A stretch of DNA of 64,000 nt from Luteolibacter sp. LG18 (GTDB lineage: Bacteria > Verrucomicrobiota > Verrucomicrobiia > Verrucomicrobiales > Akkermansiaceae): assembly GCF_036322585.1 (NCBI RefSeq), contig NZ_AP024600.1, positions 2,480,001 to 2,544,000 on the forward strand, read 5' to 3'. Shown in pieces: positions 52,789 through 60,346 of the stretch. Within the stretch, counting starts at the first letter, position 1. Every line of letters starts with the position of its first letter. Both the position numbers and the translations under genes were made by a program. The notes beneath the pieces are model-generated. The model did not search any database. It had not been told where the DNA came from and saw nothing but the letters and a program-made list of their open reading frames with translations.

Positions 52789-54770
52789 TTGGCGAACACC
52801 AGCGCCGTGCGTGCCGGGGTGTAGACGCTCAGCTTGCCCTCCTCATCGACCGGATAGGCGATGGTTCGGTCGATGCGGCCCTGGCCGCCGTATTCCGCGG
52901 CATCGGTATCGAGCACCACGTGGTAGTCGCCGGTGCCGTTGACCGGCAGGCGGTAGTCCGGGATCGAGCGGTCCACGGACAGGTTGATCACGAAGATCAG
53001 GTTGCCGCGCTCGGCGCAGATCACCTGGTTGGTCAGATCCAGGTTCAGCACCTGCGCCTGTGGGGTGGCGAGGAGGTGGTGGTAGTCGGCGAGTCCGACC
53101 AGCGCGCGGTCGAAGGCGGCCAGCCACTTGTATTTCAGGTCAGGATGGTCGACCAGCGACCACTGGCGGCGGCAGTGGTGGAACGACCAGCCATTGCCCT
53201 CGCGCGGGAAGTCGAGCCACTCCGGGTGGCCGAACTCGTTGCCCATGAAATTCAGCCAGCCCTCGCCGCCGAAGGAGAGGGTGATCAGGCGGATGAGCTT
53301 GTGCAGCGCGATGCCGCGCTCGATCACCGGATTCGGGTCGGTGAGCGCCATGTGCCAGTACATGTCCTTGTCCATCAGCCGGAAGGCGATCGTCTTGTCG
53401 CCCACCAGAGCCTGATCATGGCTCTCCGCGTAGGCGATGGTCGGCTCGCCATGGCGGCGGTTGGTGACCACGTTCCAGAGCTGGCCGAGGTCCCAGCTTT
53501 CATCGGGGACCTCCTTGAGCAGCTTGATCCAGTGGTCGGGCAGGCCCATCGCCAGGCGGTGGGTGAAGCCGACGCCACCTTCCTCCACCGGGCGACACAG
53601 CCCGGGCATACCGGACATGTCCTCCGCCACCACCAGCGCGCCCGGTTTCAGGCGGTGGATCAGGGTGGTCGCGAGCTGGAGGTAGAGGATCGCGTCCTCC
53701 TCGGCATCGCCGCCGAAGTAGTCGTCGTAGCTGTTGAAGGCCTTGTTGCCGTGGGAGTGGTAGAGCATCGAGGTCACGCCATCGAAGCGGAAACCATCGA
53801 AATGGAACTCCTCCAGCCACCAGCGGAGGTTGGAGAGCAGGAACTGGCGGACCTCCGGGCGGCCGTAGTCGAAGCACTTCGAGTCCCACGAGGGGTGGTC
53901 GCCGCGGTCCCCGGCGTGGAAATACTGGTTCCCCGAGCCATCGAAGTCATTGAGACCCTCCGCCATGTTCTTCACGGCGTGGGAATGGACCACGTCCAGC
54001 AGCACCGCGATCCCGAGCCCGTGGGCGGTATCGACCAGGTGCTTCAGGTCATCCGGCGTGCCGGAGCGGGACGAGGCGGCGAAGAACGAGGAGACGTGGT
54101 AGCCGAAGGAGCCGTAGTAGGGATGCTCCTGCACGGCCATCAACTGCACGGTGTTGTAACCGGCGGCTTTGATCCGCGGCAGCACCTGCTCGGCGAACTC
54201 GCGGTAGGTGTGGACCCGGCCTTCCTCGCCGGACATGCCGACGTGGGCTTCGTAAATGAACGGGCTCTTGACCGTGGCGGGATCGAAGCTGTGCTGCCAG
54301 GCGTAGGGGTTCGGCGGGCTCCAGATCTGGCCGGAGTAATCGTGGGTCACCGGGTCCTGCACCGCGCGGCGGATGCAGGCGGGGACGCGGTCGCGGCGGG
54401 AACCATCGGCGCCGACCACGTGGAGCTTCACGCGCTGGCCGTGGCCGAGGGTGTCGGCGGGCAGCTTCAATTGCCAGATGCCGCCGGTCGACTGAACCAG
54501 CGGGTGCGTGTCGCGGTTCCAGCGGTTGAAGTCCCCGATCAGCGACACGGCCTTCGCCTTGGGAGCCCACTCGCGGACGATCCAGGACTTCGAGGATTCC
54601 TGCCAGTGGATGCCGGTGAACTTGTGCCCGGTGGCGTAGGCGGCGAGCGAGCCTGTTTGATGCTCAATGCCTTTGAGCGTTTCGCGGAAGCGGTTCAGAC
54701 GACGGCGGATCGCCTCTTCGTGGGGTTGCAGCCAAGGGTCGTTATGAACCAACAGCGGGATTTCGCTCAT
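52785..54770 (-). CDS. glgB: 1,4-alpha-glucan branching enzyme, eukaryote-like type
   Basis: The 661-residue enzyme makes alpha-1,6 branches in glycogen. Catalytic residues are visible: Asp330 (FHFDGFRFDGVTSM), Glu383 (VVAEDMSGMPG) and Asp452 (AESHDQALVGD). CBM48-like sequence occupies about residues 45-150. The segment CFDYGRPEVRQFLLSNLRWWLEE and the overall length match the plant/animal-type branching enzymes (GH13_8) better than E. coli GlgB (about 730 residues). Its TAG stop is made by the GTAG of element F. No other glg gene is in the window. Confidence 0.94.
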   Translation of the reverse strand: MSEIPLLVHNDPWLQPHEEAIRRRLNRFRETLKGIEHQTGSLAAYATGHKFTGIHWQESSKSWIVREWAPKAKAVSLIGDFNRWNRDTHPLVQSTGGIWQLKLPADTLGHGQRVKLHVVGADGSRRDRVPACIRRAVQDPVTHDYSGQIWSPPNPYAWQHSFDPATVKSPFIYEAHVGMSGEEGRVHTYREFAEQVLPRIKAAGYNTVQLMAVQEHPYYGSFGYHVSSFFAASSRSGTPDDLKHLVDTAHGLGIAVLLDVVHSHAVKNMAEGLNDFDGSGNQYFHAGDRGDHPSWDSKCFDYGRPEVRQFLLSNLRWWLEEFHFDGFRFDGVTSMLYHSHGNKAFNSYDDYFGGDAEEDAILYLQLATTLIHRLKPGALVVAEDMSGMPGLCRPVEEGGVGFTHRLAMGLPDHWIKLLKEVPDESWDLGQLWNVVTNRRHGEPTIAYAESHDQALVGDKTIAFRLMDKDMYWHMALTDPNPVIERGIALHKLIRLITLSFGGEGWLNFMGNEFGHPEWLDFPREGNGWSFHHCRRQWSLVDHPDLKYKWLAAFDRALVGLADYHHLLATPQAQVLNLDLTNQVICAERGNLIFVINLSVDRSIPDYRLPVNGTGDYHVVLDTDAAEYGGQGRIDRTIAYPVDEEGKLSVYTPARTALVFAK

Positions 54771-54962
54771 GCGCCTTCACTCTTGCTCATCCCGTGCCAC
54801 AAGAAAGACGAAACGCCGTATTTTTACGGACTGTCACAGGGCTTGTTGAATTCAATCCTGAGTATCTGGAGTAGAAAAATCATCAAAATAAACATTAGTG
54901 AATTGACAATGTTAGTCATGAAGTGCATCCAAGGGGCGTGCCCCACGGGCGCACAGACGAAA
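54771..54962. promoter_or_regulatory. AT-rich intergenic region between divergent genes
   Basis: This 192-base gap is clearly more AT-rich than the rest of the window. It holds a small hairpin CCGTA/TACGG (54816-54829), the palindrome TTGAATTCAA (54846-54855), a TTGACA hexamer (54903-54908), and a GGGGCGTGCCCC hairpin (about 54933-54944) shortly before the next start. A promoter for the plus-strand small gene is likely; a clear -10 box was not found. Confidence 0.5.
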
Positions 54963-55343
54963 ATGAACGCGAAGTCCTACCTGCTGCCAGACACGCGCAG
55001 CCTGGAACCAGAGCTTTCCTTCGAGGGAGGCTGGGATTCCCGGGCGGTGTCCGATCTCATCCGTAGCAAGAGCACCCAGGATCGCACCCCGGCTTGTCTG
55101 TTCCTTGGCCGCAAGGAGGCCGCGCTGCTGCGCGGGCACCTCGCGCAGGCCTTTGGAGCCAATGCCGTCGCGACCCTCCGGAGCACCTACTACATGGGTC
55201 TCGAAGTGGTGGAGATCGATTGCGACTCCTTCGTCTACGTCGGCGGCCGGAAGACCGTCCGCACGCTGCAGGATCCGATCGCGCGGCGCCCGGCGTGGCG
55301 CGATCAGGACGACGCCAGCCTGTGGCGGCTCCGGCTTGCCTGA
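54963..55343 (+). CDS. small soluble protein, unknown
   Basis: The 126-residue protein has no signal peptide, membrane segment or motif that I recognise. It contains YYMGLEVVEIDCDSFVYVGG and a basic tail (RRPAWRDQDDASLWRLRLA). I start it at the ATG at 54963; upstream in-frame ATGs at 54909 and 54918 would add 15-18 residues. A strong terminator follows at 55370, and the AT-rich upstream region suggests its own regulated promoter. Confidence 0.68.
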   Translation: MNAKSYLLPDTRSLEPELSFEGGWDSRAVSDLIRSKSTQDRTPACLFLGRKEAALLRGHLAQAFGANAVATLRSTYYMGLEVVEIDCDSFVYVGGRKTVRTLQDPIARRPAWRDQDDASLWRLRLA

Positions 55344-55369
55344 CCGGCTCCTTTTATCGGTGGTTCGTT

Positions 55370-55405
55370 GGTGGCGGTTCCTGGCGGGACCGCCACCGCT
55401 TTTTT
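55370..55405 (+). terminator. rho-independent terminator
   Basis: GGTGGCGGTTCC pairs with GGGACCGCCACC, loop TGGC, followed by GC and TTTTTT. It ends the small plus-strand gene and reaches the stop of the convergent adenosyltransferase gene at 55405. Confidence 0.93.
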
Positions 55406-55929
55406 CAGCTCACTCGCGCGAGGATCCAGAGCAGATCGGAGAGGCGGTTGAAATAGAGCCTCACTTCCCGCGGCACCTCCTCGCCGGATTCGTGAAGGGC
55501 CAGCACCGACCGCTCGGCGCGGCGGGCGATGGTGCGGGCGAAGTCCATGCCGGCGCGGGCCAGCGAGCCCTCCGCTCCCGGCCGGGCCCAGCCGGTGAAA
55601 CGCACGCCTCGTGCCTCGTGGTCCTTGGCGAGGGTTTCGAGCGCAGTCACGTCCTCGGCGTGGATGGCGGCGTAGCCCTTTTCCCGGTAACGCTCCACAT
55701 CCTCCGGCAGGCAGGCGAGCTGGCCCATCAGGCCGATCAGCTTTTCCTGGATGCCATCGAGGATCGCGAGGGACTCGTCAGTAGGACCCGCGGCACGAGC
55801 GAGACCGAGGGCGGCATTCAGCTCATCGACCAGCCCCAAGGCCTCCATGCGCAGGGAGGTCTTCGCGATGCGCTTGCCGAACAGGAGATCGGTCTGCCCT
55901 TCGTCGCCGCGGCCGGTGATGATGCTCAT
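55405..55929 (-). CDS. cob(I)alamin adenosyltransferase, PduO-type
   Basis: The 174-residue enzyme transfers adenosyl from ATP to cob(I)alamin. The ATP loop is IITGRGDEGQTDLLFG at the N-terminus and TIARRAERSVLAL (conserved Arg and Glu) lies near residue 137. The bridge segment FTGWARPGAEGS departs from the usual FILPGGS. No B12-dependent enzyme or B12 riboswitch is in view nearby. Confidence 0.9.
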   Translation of the reverse strand: MSIITGRGDEGQTDLLFGKRIAKTSLRMEALGLVDELNAALGLARAAGPTDESLAILDGIQEKLIGLMGQLACLPEDVERYREKGYAAIHAEDVTALETLAKDHEARGVRFTGWARPGAEGSLARAGMDFARTIARRAERSVLALHESGEEVPREVRLYFNRLSDLLWILARVS

Positions 55930-55963
55930 GGGTGATTGTTAGGGAGGAGGAAGGGTGAGGGGC

Positions 55964-56109
55964 AACCGCGAATGAACGCCAATGGACGCGAATGGGGGAA
56001 GAGGGGCCGCGCAATTGAAGGAGCTCCGGAGACCCCGCCCCCGGAAGACCTTCCTCGCCTAAAGGCTCAACTCCTGAAAATTCGCGGCCATTGGCGTTCA
56101 TTCGCGGTT
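55964..56109. repeat. long inverted repeat with tandem words (CGCGAATG family)
   Basis: A perfect 22-base inverted repeat (55964-55985 and 56088-56109; words CGCGAATGAACGCCAATGG) extends to about 30 bases with one mismatch. The arms repeat GCGAATG/ACGC words. The interior holds copy 2 of the 35-bp repeat (56046-56080). It lies in the gap between divergent genes and ends 37 bases before queE. Confidence 0.85.
56046..56080. repeat. dispersed 35-bp repeat, copy 2
   Basis: Nearly identical to 112-147 (AGACC, TCCTCGCCT, AAGGCTCAACTCCT). It lies inside the inverted repeat at 55964-56109. Confidence 0.65.
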
Positions 56110-56145
56110 CCCGTGGCGAAGGTTGCCGCCTACAGTCCTCCGCGG

Positions 56146-56898
56146 ATGAAACTGGCGAAGCTGAACGATGGACCGGAACTGTTCTTCACCCTGCAGGGCG
56201 AGGGCGTGTCCGTCGGGCTGCCCGCGGTGTTCGTCCGTTCCTCGCGCTGTAATCTCCACTGCCATTGGTGCGATACCGACCACACCTGGAACTTCGAAGG
56301 CACGGCGTGGACCCACGAAAAGGACGGCACTCCGGGCTACAGGAAGCACCGCAAGGAGGACGTGACCTTTGAAATGGCCCCGGAAGCCATCGCAGAGCGG
56401 GTGGCGGCGTTTCCCTGCCGCCGGGTGGTGCTCACCGGTGGTGAGCCGCTGATCCAGGAGGCGGGGTGGCTGGAGCTGATCGCGGCGCTGCGGCGGCGGG
56501 ATCCAGCGTATGTCTTCGAGGTGGAAACCAACGGCACCTTGGCTCCCTCCGAGGCCTTCGTGGAGGCGGTGAACCAGTTCAACGTCTCGCCGAAACTTTC
56601 GAATTCCGGCATGGCGGCCGCGATGAGGTTGAAGCCGGACGTGCTGCGGCTTCTCGTCGGGACGGGCAAGGCGTGGTTCAAGTTCGTGGTCGCCACCCCG
56701 GCGGACTTGGACGAGGTGCTGGCCCTGGTGGAGGTGATGCCGCTGCCGAAGGACCGCATCCTGCTGATGCCGGAGGGACGGACCCCGGCCGAGCTCGACC
56801 AGCGTGGTCCGTGGCTGGCGGACCTTTGCCGGGACCAGGGTTTCCGCTTCTGCGACCGGCTCCACGTGCGGCTGTGGGGGGACAAACGCGGGGTCTGA
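56146..56898 (+). CDS. queE: 7-carboxy-7-deazaguanine synthase
   Basis: The 250-residue radical SAM enzyme makes the deazaguanine ring for queuosine. The cluster motif is CNLHCHWCD (Cx3Cx2C). FTLQGEGVSVGLPAVFVR and VLTGGEPLIQ are typical of QueE. A roughly 30-residue insertion with HEKDGTPGYRKHRKED follows the cluster. I start it at the ATG at 56146. No other que genes are near. Confidence 0.93.
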   Translation: MKLAKLNDGPELFFTLQGEGVSVGLPAVFVRSSRCNLHCHWCDTDHTWNFEGTAWTHEKDGTPGYRKHRKEDVTFEMAPEAIAERVAAFPCRRVVLTGGEPLIQEAGWLELIAALRRRDPAYVFEVETNGTLAPSEAFVEAVNQFNVSPKLSNSGMAAAMRLKPDVLRLLVGTGKAWFKFVVATPADLDEVLALVEVMPLPKDRILLMPEGRTPAELDQRGPWLADLCRDQGFRFCDRLHVRLWGDKRGV

Positions 56899-57004
56899 AT
56901 CCTTGGATTTCAGGGTGTTTGGAAGCCAGGGGTTGATTTTCGGCCAAATTTTCCGCAACCTGCGGGCCGTGCCGGGGTTTCTCCCGGTGAATCGCCTCCC
57001 CGCC

Positions 57005-57406
57005 ATGAACCGTAACCCGCTGCCCGAAGACGAAAACTGGGAATCGGACGCCGTCTGGAAGCTTCTCGATGAAGCCCCGCCGGTCTCCGCCGGGCCGCGC
57101 TTTGCGGACAACGTGATGCGGGCGATCCGTCTCGATGAACCGCCCGCTCCCTGGTGGAAGCGCTGGGCCCTGCCCGCCTCGATCGGTGGTCTCGTGGCCG
57201 CGACCGCGGCGATCGTGCTGACGGTCCAGGCCTTTGTGGCCCATGCTCCTGCTGCCAAGTCCGGTCCGGTGGCTGGCAACCCGCCTGCCGCCACGGAATC
57301 CTTCGACGCGGTGCAGGACATCACCGACTCCGAAGTGCTCGTCGCCGCCGCGGACCATCTGGACCGCTACAGCGATACCGAGCTGGTGAGCCTGATCAGC
57401 TTCTGA
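57005..57406 (+). CDS. membrane-anchored anti-sigma-like protein, unknown
   Basis: The 133-residue protein has a soluble acidic N-terminus (MNRNPLPEDENWESDAVWKL), one membrane segment (LPASIGGLVAATAAIVLTVQAFVA) and a short outer tail (EVLVAAADHLDRYSDTELVSL). This layout resembles anti-sigma factors or the small membrane genes that follow ECF sigma genes, but no sigma gene lies upstream. The upstream 106 bases hold no gene. Confidence 0.7.
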   Translation: MNRNPLPEDENWESDAVWKLLDEAPPVSAGPRFADNVMRAIRLDEPPAPWWKRWALPASIGGLVAATAAIVLTVQAFVAHAPAAKSGPVAGNPPAATESFDAVQDITDSEVLVAAADHLDRYSDTELVSLISF

Positions 57407-57443
57407 TCTTCCCATCGCGGGCCGGTCCCGGCAGCCTCGCGGC

Positions 57444-58100
57444 GTGCCAAGCGGACTGATTTTCGATCTCGATGGAACCCTCGTGGACTCGTTGCGCGGC
57501 ATCGCCGCCGCGCTGAACCGCACGCTCCACGAGCACGGCCGGGAGATTCACGACCATGCGGCGGTGCGACGGTTCATCGGAAACGGCGCGCGCGACCTGC
57601 TGCGCCGCGCGGCCGGTGGGGAGATCACCGAGGGCGAAATCGACGCGCTGGAGGCGACCTTCAAGGTCCACTACGCCGCCGCCTGGCGGGAGGGGACGGA
57701 CATTTACGCGGGCATCCCGCAGATGTTGGAGAAGCTCGGCGCGGCCGGACACCGGCTGGCGGTGCTGTCGAACAAGCCGCACCCGTTCACCGTGGAAATG
57801 GTGGCCGTGTTGTTTCCGGGCACGAAGTTCGATCTGGTGCTCGGCCAGCGGCCGGAAGTGCCGCGCAAACCCGACCCGGCGGGAGCCTTGGAGATCGCGG
57901 CGGCTTTCGGGTTCGAACCTGCGGCCTGCGCGATGATCGGGGATTCAACGATGGACCTCGATACCGGCAAGCGCGCGGGCATGCGGACGGTCGCGGTGAC
58001 TTGGGGCTACCACGATCGCGAGGCCCTGGTGGCCGCGGGAGCCGATGCGATGGCGGAGGACGTCGGGGAGTTGGGCGGGCTGTTGTTGGAGTCTGTGTAG
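57444..58100 (+). CDS. HAD-family phosphatase, phosphoglycolate-phosphatase-like
   Basis: The 218-residue protein has HAD motifs: LIFDLDGTLVDSLRG (nucleophile Asp), LAVLSNKPHP, RKPDPAGALEIA and MIGDSTMDLDTGKRAGM. It is similar in size and pattern to Gph, which removes phosphate from 2-phosphoglycolate. It starts with GTG. Its stop TAG (58098-58100) is the TAG of GTAG at the left end of element G. Confidence 0.9.
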   Translation: MPSGLIFDLDGTLVDSLRGIAAALNRTLHEHGREIHDHAAVRRFIGNGARDLLRRAAGGEITEGEIDALEATFKVHYAAAWREGTDIYAGIPQMLEKLGAAGHRLAVLSNKPHPFTVEMVAVLFPGTKFDLVLGQRPEVPRKPDPAGALEIAAAFGFEPAACAMIGDSTMDLDTGKRAGMRTVAVTWGYHDREALVAAGADAMAEDVGELGGLLLESV

Positions 58101-58266
58101 CCGCGCTCGTGAGAGCGTGGGTTGGGTGGATTCTCCCTTATCCTCGCACGTGAGGCCTCTACCGAGCCGCCCCTCCGGGCTCAGAAATCTGGAACGTGAA
58201 CCGGGAACTGGAGCTGCGTGGGAGCGGGTGGATTCACCCGGCCCACGCTCTCCCGAGCGCGGCTAC
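58097..58266. repeat. GTAG-bounded paired-hairpin element G
   Basis: The left end is GTAG, then CCGCGCTC-GTGA-GAGCGTGG. The right end, read inverted, is GTAG, then CCGCGCTC-GGGA-GAGCGTGG. The inner part holds GAACGTGAACCGGGAAC words. It separates convergent genes: it supplies the HAD stop and lies 8 bases from the histidine kinase stop. Confidence 0.88.
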
Positions 58267-58274
58267 GTCAAATC

Positions 58275-59684
58275 CTACACTGCCACCGGCAGGGTCACCG
58301 TGAAGGTCGCCCCTTGGCCGGGTTCGCTGTGGACGGTGACGGTGCCGTGGTGGCGGTCGACGATGGCCTTCACGATCGCGAGGCCGAGGCCGGAGTGACC
58401 GCCGGCGGAACCGCGGGCCTTGTCGGTGCGGTAGAAGCGGTCGAAGAGATGGGGCAGATGCTCCGGCGCGATGCCCGGACCGGTGTCCGAAACCTCCAGC
58501 ACGGCATGGCCATCCTTGGTGGAGACGCGCACGTTCACGCTTCCGCCCGAGGGTTGGTGGTGGATGGCGTTCGAGATGAGATTGGCGGTGACCAGCGGCA
58601 GCGCGCGGGGATCGCCGTCCACCGTCGCGGGCTGGAGATCGGCCTCGATGCGGATGGCGTGCGCCTCGGCGAGGGGCTTGAGCAGGTTCAGCGATTCGCG
58701 GGCGATGGCGCTGAGATCACAGGGCTCGGACTGAAGCTGCCCGGAGGTGTCGTCCTGGCGGGCGAGGGTGAGCAGCGATTCGACCAGGGTGCGCATCCGC
58801 TCGGAGGCGAGGTGGCAGGTGTCGAGGATGTCCTTGTATTCCTGGCTCGGGCGTTCGCGTTTCAGGCCGCGCTGGGTTTCGCAGAGGATCACGGAAACCG
58901 GCGTGCGCAGTTCGTGCGAGGCGTCCGCGATGAACTGCTTCTGGCGATCGATGGCGGTTTGGAGCCGGTCGAAGGTTTCGTTCAGCACCTGGCTGAGGCG
59001 GCCGAGCTCGTTGTCGGTGTCGGCGATGTCGATGCGCTCGGCGAGGTTGCCATTGGCGATGCGGGAGGCGGTGCCGGCGATGGCGGAGATCGGCTTGATC
59101 GCGCGGCCGGCCAGCCACCAGCCACCGATGAGGCCGAGCGACCAGATGCCGCCGCCGCAGAGCACGAGCTTCCAGGTGAGGCGCGCGAGTTCGTCGCGCT
59201 CGCGGCCGAGTTCCTTGCCGATGGCGATGCCCGCGTTGTCCGGCATCATGCGGAACCACTCGCGGCGGCCGTTCTCGGTGCGGATGAACTCGTAGCCGTC
59301 CTTGCTGCAACCGGGGGCCTTGAGGTCGTCGGGCGCATTGGCGGAGCGGAAGACCTCGGCACCCTGCTCATCCCAAGCGACACAGTAGGGCTCGCCGGAT
59401 TCGCCCTCGCGGAAGAGCGCCTTGAGCACCTCGGGCATCGAGCCGTCGGGTTTCAGATTGCGCAGCCGTTCGCGGATCACCTCGGGGCCGACGGGGGCCT
59501 GGTTCGAGGTGAGGTAGCGGAACATCGTGCGATCGAAATAGCGCAGCTCGCGGTCGACGCGGCGGGTGCGTTCCTCCTGCGCCACATGGTGGACCACCAG
59601 GCACAGCGCGGTGATCACTGCCAGCAGGATCAGCGCGTGCCAGAGCTGGAGACGCCAGCGCACGGATTGGACGATGCGCCTCAT
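58275..59684 (-). CDS. sensor histidine kinase, OmpR-partner type
   Basis: The 469-residue kinase has two membrane segments (about 15-35 and 166-188) around a sensor part of about 130 residues, then a HAMP domain. The phospho-acceptor is in QFIADASHELRTPVSV, and the ATPase shows NLISNAIHHQ, VSDTGPGI and GLGLAIVKAI. It should phosphorylate the regulator encoded just before it; the ATG overlaps the regulator stop (ATGA). It is the last gene of the macAB-type operon and probably controls the pump. Confidence 0.93.
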   Translation of the reverse strand: MRRIVQSVRWRLQLWHALILLAVITALCLVVHHVAQEERTRRVDRELRYFDRTMFRYLTSNQAPVGPEVIRERLRNLKPDGSMPEVLKALFREGESGEPYCVAWDEQGAEVFRSANAPDDLKAPGCSKDGYEFIRTENGRREWFRMMPDNAGIAIGKELGRERDELARLTWKLVLCGGGIWSLGLIGGWWLAGRAIKPISAIAGTASRIANGNLAERIDIADTDNELGRLSQVLNETFDRLQTAIDRQKQFIADASHELRTPVSVILCETQRGLKRERPSQEYKDILDTCHLASERMRTLVESLLTLARQDDTSGQLQSEPCDLSAIARESLNLLKPLAEAHAIRIEADLQPATVDGDPRALPLVTANLISNAIHHQPSGGSVNVRVSTKDGHAVLEVSDTGPGIAPEHLPHLFDRFYRTDKARGSAGGHSGLGLAIVKAIVDRHHGTVTVHSEPGQGATFTVTLPVAV

Positions 59685-60346
59685 TCGATGCTGTAGCCGT
59701 GACCGCGGCGGGTGGAGATGAAGGAGTGACCGAGCTTCTTGCGGACGTTGGAAACGTGGACGTCGAGCAGGTTGGAGAGCGTGTCGTCGTCCTCGTCGAA
59801 GAGGTGGTCGTAGAGCTCGGCACGGCTCACCACCGACCCGCGGCGCAGGATCAGATACTCGACCAATGCATACTCGCGCGCGGTGAGGGGAACCTCTTCG
59901 CCCGCGCAGGTGACGAGGCGGGTGGCGGTATCGAGCACCACGTCCCCGACCTCCACCCGGCACGAGGCCTGGCCGCCGGTGCGGCGGATCAGGGCGCGGA
60001 GGCGGGCGAGCAGTTCGTCGAAATCGAAGGGCTTCGTGAGGTAGTCGTCCGCGCCGGAATCCAGGCCGCGGATGCGGTCCGGCACGCCATCGCGGGCGGT
60101 GAGCATCAGCACCGGGACCTTGTGGTCCGGACGCAGCCGCTCCAGCACCTCCCAGCCATCGAGCCCGGGAAGCATGCCATCGAGCACGATGCAGTCGTAC
60201 TCCGCGGAAGTCGCCTTCGCGAGCCCGTCGATCCCATCCATCGCGGTGTCGACCGCGTAGTTCTCCTCGCGCAGGCCGGTGGCGAGGCTGCGCAGGAGCT
60301 GGGGATCGTCCTCGATGAGAAGCAGGCGCATGGTGGGAAGGTTCAT
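59681..60346 (-). CDS. OmpR-family response regulator
   Basis: The 221-residue protein has a receiver (IEDDPQLLRS, phospho-acceptor Asp in CIVLDGMLPGLDG, MLTARD, YLTKPFDFDELLARL) and an OmpR-type winged helix ending in VHVSNVRKKLGHSFISTRRGHGYSIE (abridged by role). The ATG at 60346 overlaps the permease stop (ATGA); an ATG at 60331 (MRLLLIEDD) would give the more usual start. Confidence 0.94.
   Translation of the reverse strand: MNLPTMRLLLIEDDPQLLRSLATGLREENYAVDTAMDGIDGLAKATSAEYDCIVLDGMLPGLDGWEVLERLRPDHKVPVLMLTARDGVPDRIRGLDSGADDYLTKPFDFDELLARLRALIRRTGGQASCRVEVGDVVLDTATRLVTCAGEEVPLTAREYALVEYLILRRGSVVSRAELYDHLFDEDDDTLSNLLDVHVSNVRKKLGHSFISTRRGHGYSIE

Noticed and set aside
55930..56145. B12 or preQ1 riboswitch before the adenosyltransferase or queE
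   Set aside because: The gap is taken up by the long inverted repeat, and no conserved riboswitch core is visible.
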